Origin: Botryllus schlosseri
Lineage: Eukaryota; Chordata; Ascidiacea; Stolidobranchia; Styelidae
Assembly (NCBI GenBank): GCA_000444245.1
Contig: ATSW01074015.1
Coordinates: 1-20,007 of the forward strand
Reading direction: 5' to 3'
DNA: 20,007 nt
Shown here: positions 16,778 through 20,007 of the stretch, piece by piece
Position numbering within the stretch: the stretch's first letter is position 1
Layout: the number at the start of each line of letters is the position of its first letter
Program-made: the position numbers and the translations under genes
Notes under the pieces: model-generated
Databases searched by the model: none
What the model saw: the letters and a program-made list of their open reading frames with translations, nothing else
Told to the model about the DNA's origin: nothing

Positions 16778-17746
16778 CAGAGGTGGTCAGTAACGACGTA
16801 CTTCTACTTTTTCGAAGTACTCAAGTAGTTTCCCTCTACTTCTGGTACTTACTCAAGTAGATCTGATTTTCGCTACTATTTCCCGGAGTATCAACATTTA
16901 ATTTTCATAAAACTTGAGTAAAGCCCAGAATTTTCGTCGCGCACATTGGATATGGAGTGACCAATATGATTTCACGAAGGCATCTGTGAATATAACTTAG
17001 GTATCGGGTTGCGTGGTTCCGTTAACACCGCATTGTCGCCCCTATGAAATATTTTAACACAGTAGGCTCATCATAACGTTTGAAACTGATGTTTAGCAGT
17101 CTAGCATTTACTTATCATATCGCAATCTAGCAGTCCATGGCGTGTCCTAATCTGGAAAAGTGGACTCTGACTTTTTTAAAGTTTCAGGCCTGTTTTAACA
17201 CACCACCTTTGAAACTTTGTGGACTAAACACAGGAAATGCATTTTCTGCTTTTAGAAATAGTATTCATATTTCACTTTCAATTCTCAATATCATACTTTG
17301 AGTTTTAATTAGTATCAGTTCATTTGTCTTGAGAACATACATATTGAATTATAAAATCAAGTGTTGTTTGTTTGTGATATTCGCGGTGATTGTGGACTAC
17401 TATGGTCATTTACACAAAGTCGGTATTCTTCATTTATAGTCCGTAACTGCCGACTTGTAGCACGGCCCACGTCTAGGATTTTTATAAGACACCGCTTGCA
17501 CGGATGAGATGGCAAGGAGGAGCCTAGATAAACCTCCAACGAATGAATGCGAACGAATTACGATCGTTTTCACAACTACTTACTTACTTGAGTAGATTTA
17601 AAGTCAGTCAATTCTACTTCTACTTCAAGTAGATTTAGGTTGCTCATGGAAGAATAAGTACTTCTAATCGTACTTGAGTAGATTTTTTCGTCACTACTTC
17701 TACTTCTATACTTGAGTAGCTTTCTTGACTACTTTGACCACCTCTA
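16778..17746. mobile_element. hAT-type element with AGAGGTGGTC ends inserted in LINE copy 3
   Basis: 969 bp with perfect 10-bp inverted ends AGAGGTGGTC and GACCACCTCT. AATTAC occurs directly on both sides (16772-16777 and 17747-17752). A full 8-bp match is not clean, but joining at this point restores the LINE tail. Subterminal zones repeat ACTTGAGTAG and ACTTCTACTTC motifs in both orientations, as in a group of hAT elements known from many animals. The centre (17040-17540) has no recognisable transposase; a 60-codon minus frame at 17357-17539 is not assignable. Confidence 0.85.
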
Positions 17747-17779
17747 AATTACTAATAAACTAATGACAATAATGATGTT

Positions 17780-18258
17780 AATCAGTCAATCAATTTTATT
17801 ATTATTTTCATCGTTTCAAAACACCACAAAACTGCGATACGATGAAAAGAGAGGAAGGTGTCGAAACAACTTGGAGAAGTCTTTAAGATCAGACACCCAC
17901 CTTGGCCTAGGTGAAGTAAAGAAGAGGCATGCATGCTAAATGAAAAGTAATGCAGAGAATATAATACGCATGCGACAAAATGAGGTGTCATGTGGCGGAA
18001 GGCGAGGTGGATGTTAGGTCATTGCCCGGTGATCCTGAAGGCTGCCTAGTATTCATTTAGACGAAATTGCTTGTATTTCGACTTGAATGCGGACATGCTA
18101 GACGACTGTCGGATAGCCAGCGAGATGCTGTTCCACAATTGGGGTCCGGCATATGTGTTTTCTTGTATTCCGTCCTGATCATATGGTAGTTGTTCTGCGT
18201 TGACGCGCGAGTGCTGTACTTGTGCGCTTTTGACTCCGATATTCGGACAACCGTCATG
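17780..18258 (-). mobile_element. LINE 3' end, copy 4 (minus orientation), with ORF2 C-terminus
   Basis: Read on the minus strand: about 70 codons of reverse-transcriptase C-terminus, then a 3' region with GCATGCCTCTTCTTTACTTC, CCAAGGTGGGTGTCTGATCT and CCAAGTTGTTTCGACACCTT, then CGATGAAAATAATAATAAAA and TTGATTGACTGATTAA as tail. It is the longest of the four copies and convergent with copy 3. Confidence 0.87.
18046..18258 (-). pseudogene. LINE ORF2 C-terminal remnant, copy 4
   Basis: In the frame ending at TAG (18048-18046) it reads GVKSAQVQHSRVNAEQLPYD, then QENTYAGPQLWNSISLAIRQ, then SSSMSAFKSKYKQFRLNEY. GPQLWNSIS.AIRQ..S...FK.KYK is a well-known C-terminal signature of CR1/L2-like non-LTR elements. 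A stop in frame at 18261-18259 marks the limit of recognisable coding sequence. The reverse-transcriptase core is missing. Confidence 0.88.
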
Positions 18259-18926
18259 CTACATCGTTTCATTATTAAAATTAATCCATGGTGTTTATCA
18301 CTCTGCACTTAGGATCTGAACGCAAGATCGCTATTACTTGACCGATTCATTTAGAATTGGGTTGTAGACATTGTTTGCTCTCGCTCTCCACTGTCTCTCT
18401 TATCAGTGCGTTATTCATAAAAGCCTATCCGCCAGATGGCTCCCTCGCCCTTTTGTCAGACCTATTGAAATTACATTGCAAATGTAAATGAGTAACATTA
18501 TTGCAGCTCTACCTACGAAAAAGCAGCATGATGGCCGTATGGTATAGCTGGGCAAAGTCGAGTACACCTGATTGCTTCGATTCCATGTCCGAGTACCCGA
18601 ATACCAAGTAATCAGAAGTCATGCTAGTAAGAATGACCTGAAAAGTTCATACCTACATATCTATTTTGCGGCCACAAGTAAATGAAGCCAGTTACGCGCC
18701 GTTCAAAATAATTCGTATTTCTGCACCAAAAATTCCGCGTTGCTTTGTGACCATTGCGAGAGTCGGTAATTACTTGATAGATATTGTATCATGAATATTC
18801 TTGTGCAGTATATGTTTACGACGTTCAAACGTTGGGAATCAAGTATTGAGATTATACAATCTTCGCCGATAAAATATTGCTCTTGGTGTGAGGGATGATC
18901 ATTCGTAACTATAGCAACCCTCAATA

Positions 18927-18976
18927 GGGGCCTACGATAACTTAGTCGTAACTACGGTAACTCAATCGTAGGCCCC
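18927..18976. repeat. 12-bp perfect inverted repeat
   Basis: GGGGCCTACGAT (18927-18938) and ATCGTAGGCCCC (18965-18976) are separated by 26 bases containing the related TCGTAACTACGGTAACT. It could fold as a hairpin. It may be a worn transposon tip or part of a foldback element. Confidence 0.75.
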
Positions 18977-19841
18977 GCCTCAATACTCGATTCAAATCGT
19001 CACAATCAATGCTCAGCCCCGAATCGTTGTATCCACCCCTTCCGTTTACTCTGCCTCCAAATATGTAGTATCGGAAGGAATATTATCAATCAAGAATATG
19101 ATTAACTAGACAAAACGCTGGTATTCCCAATTCTCTCCCACGGAATACAGCAGGGTAGTCATTTTGGTCACATGTGGGCCGAATATCGCGCACCAGATCA
19201 AACCCGCGATGACTTGAAAACAGATAGATCAAGACCGTGATGTGCATCGAGATTTAGGCACATCTTTCCGCCCCATATTCCGGTATGCCGATATGATAGG
19301 CCTACTCCGCTACGATAGTATCCAAATTATACGTTGCCGCCGTGCTGAAACAGTCTTACCTGATATCTCATTTGTTTACCCGACATTTGAGCATCTCACG
19401 CAATTAAGAACGACAGTTGAGCACGTGATTTCTTAGCGCGAAAACCAGCCTTAATGCCAAACTGAACCCTTACTCAAAAACCCTAATTCTAACCTAACGC
19501 CTGTCTAAAATTTATGACTCTGACCCGTAGGATGAGTTGTAACTGGACAATGATATCATGTGGATCTTGCGATGATTTGAACTGAACTAATAAGATGTCT
19601 AAATACGCGAACGAACTGTCTATATACTACGCTGCAAACCTTTCAACATCAACCCAAAATCACCGACGACTTCACTAACGTTAGATTTATTACGAAACAA
19701 TCGTCTACCGCCGCAACGGGGCGACCCGAAACGGCGATTAAAATCGTACATGAAAGCTAAGCGAATTACTAAAACAATCGTAAAATATCACCGAAAATAA
19801 TTTGTACACTCGACACAAAAATAGATTTTTGTGGAACTTAC

Positions 19842-19926
19842 AGAACGGGGCTGCGCTAACGCTCGAGGTCGGATTAGCAGAGCCCGCGAGGCAGGGAGAA
19901 CACGTCGATTGGAACTGTAGGAACAT
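19842..19926 (-). CDS. Possible first exon of an unidentified neighbouring gene
   Basis: On the minus strand an ATG at 19926 opens MFLQFQSTCSPCLAGSANPT then SSVSAAPF and meets a strong donor, TTCT|gtaagt. The area is CpG-rich, as promoter-proximal sequence often is. The product is not recognised. The same bases read on the plus strand offer an acceptor (cttacag) with an open frame NGAALTLEVGLAEPARQGEH, so the direction is uncertain. Confidence 0.22.
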
Positions 19927-20007
19927 GGTTGAGGCGGGAAACTGTATCAGTGGCTAATCTGATTTTTGGCGTCAAGCGCGATTCGTTTGAATCTTGGAGC
20001 CTGAGAC

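Larger units (their letters stand above)
16449..17775 (+). mobile_element. LINE 3' end, copy 3, split by a hAT element
   Basis: Left part 16449-16777 opens with the last codons of the LINE reverse-transcriptase protein and continues into the 3' region (TGTCGCTTGCTTTATTCAAT, GCATGCCTCCTCTTTACA, GTGTCTGATTCCGTAG). The tail after the hAT (17753 on) reads TAATAAACTAATGAC, like copy 1. It meets copy 4 tail to tail at about 17775-17780. Confidence 0.8.
18262..20007. other. Right flank, mostly unassigned
   Basis: No gene is firmly seen. It holds a transposon-end-like string at 18547-18616 (CTGGGCAAAGTCGAGTAC, CCGAGTACCCGAATACC), a 12-bp inverted repeat at 18927-18976, AT-rich sequence, and a CpG-rich end from about 19660 that may belong to a neighbouring gene. 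Confidence 0.4.

Noticed and set aside
19440-19500. Telomere-like CCCTAA strings
   Set aside because: Only scattered, degenerate units (ACCCTTACTC, ACCCTAATTCTAACC) are present, without a regular array.
1-20007. CRISPR array, tRNA or rRNA genes, or retrovirus-like elements
   Set aside because: No regularly spaced identical repeats with unique spacers, no tRNA box A/B pair with cloverleaf, no rRNA motif, and no long terminal repeats or protease/polymerase motifs of retrovirus-like elements were found by eye.

Overview
The window looks like a piece of invertebrate animal nuclear genome. It is AT-rich, has spliced exons with GT-AG introns, and carries many non-autonomous DNA transposons and 5'-truncated LINE tails. 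The palindrome TAGGCCTA recurs (for example near 161, 5606, 8446, 10291, 11419, 12874 and 19298). I associate that habit, and this transposon mix, with marine invertebrates, perhaps deuterostomes, but the species cannot be fixed from the sequence. No bacterial operon, CRISPR array, rRNA or tRNA was seen, and no retrovirus-like element was recognised.

The main host gene is on the minus strand and occupies the left two thirds (about 13.3 kb down to the left edge, running off it). Seven candidate exons were found: 13296-13252, 11094-10969, 10864-10760, 9256-9083, 3507-3347, 2964-2824 and probably 41-1. The first six are joined by GT-AG introns with consistent phase. Together they encode the start of a protein and a RUN domain closely resembling PLEKHM1, the late endosome/lysosome adaptor (FIHGLK, QFWNII, GKCRAWLRLTLND, SSILNDWTKTPLEL). 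The PH and zinc-binding parts would lie beyond the left edge.

The introns and the upstream region are packed with mobile DNA. Most are hAT-type elements, several with visible 8-bp target duplications: 888-1079, 1451-1802, 1967-2710 (with a second copy of the same family nested at 2069-2565), 8317-8889, 11243-12022, 14183-14855, 14988-15579 and 16778-17746. Two of them (8317-8889 and 11243-12022) keep the C-terminal dimerisation end of a hAT transposase. Four LINE 3' ends (about 10420-10643, 14152-14979, 16449-17775 and 17780-18258) belong to one family, and two of these are split by hAT insertions. A hairpin-forming repeat family recurs at 7008-7194, 10222-10709, 11166-12171 and 12680-12766.

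From 13.3 kb to the right edge there is the presumed promoter side of the PLEKHM1-like gene, then a transposon pile-up (14.15-18.26 kb), then about 1.7 kb of mostly unannotatable sequence. It ends in a CpG-rich stretch that may hold an exon of a neighbouring gene.
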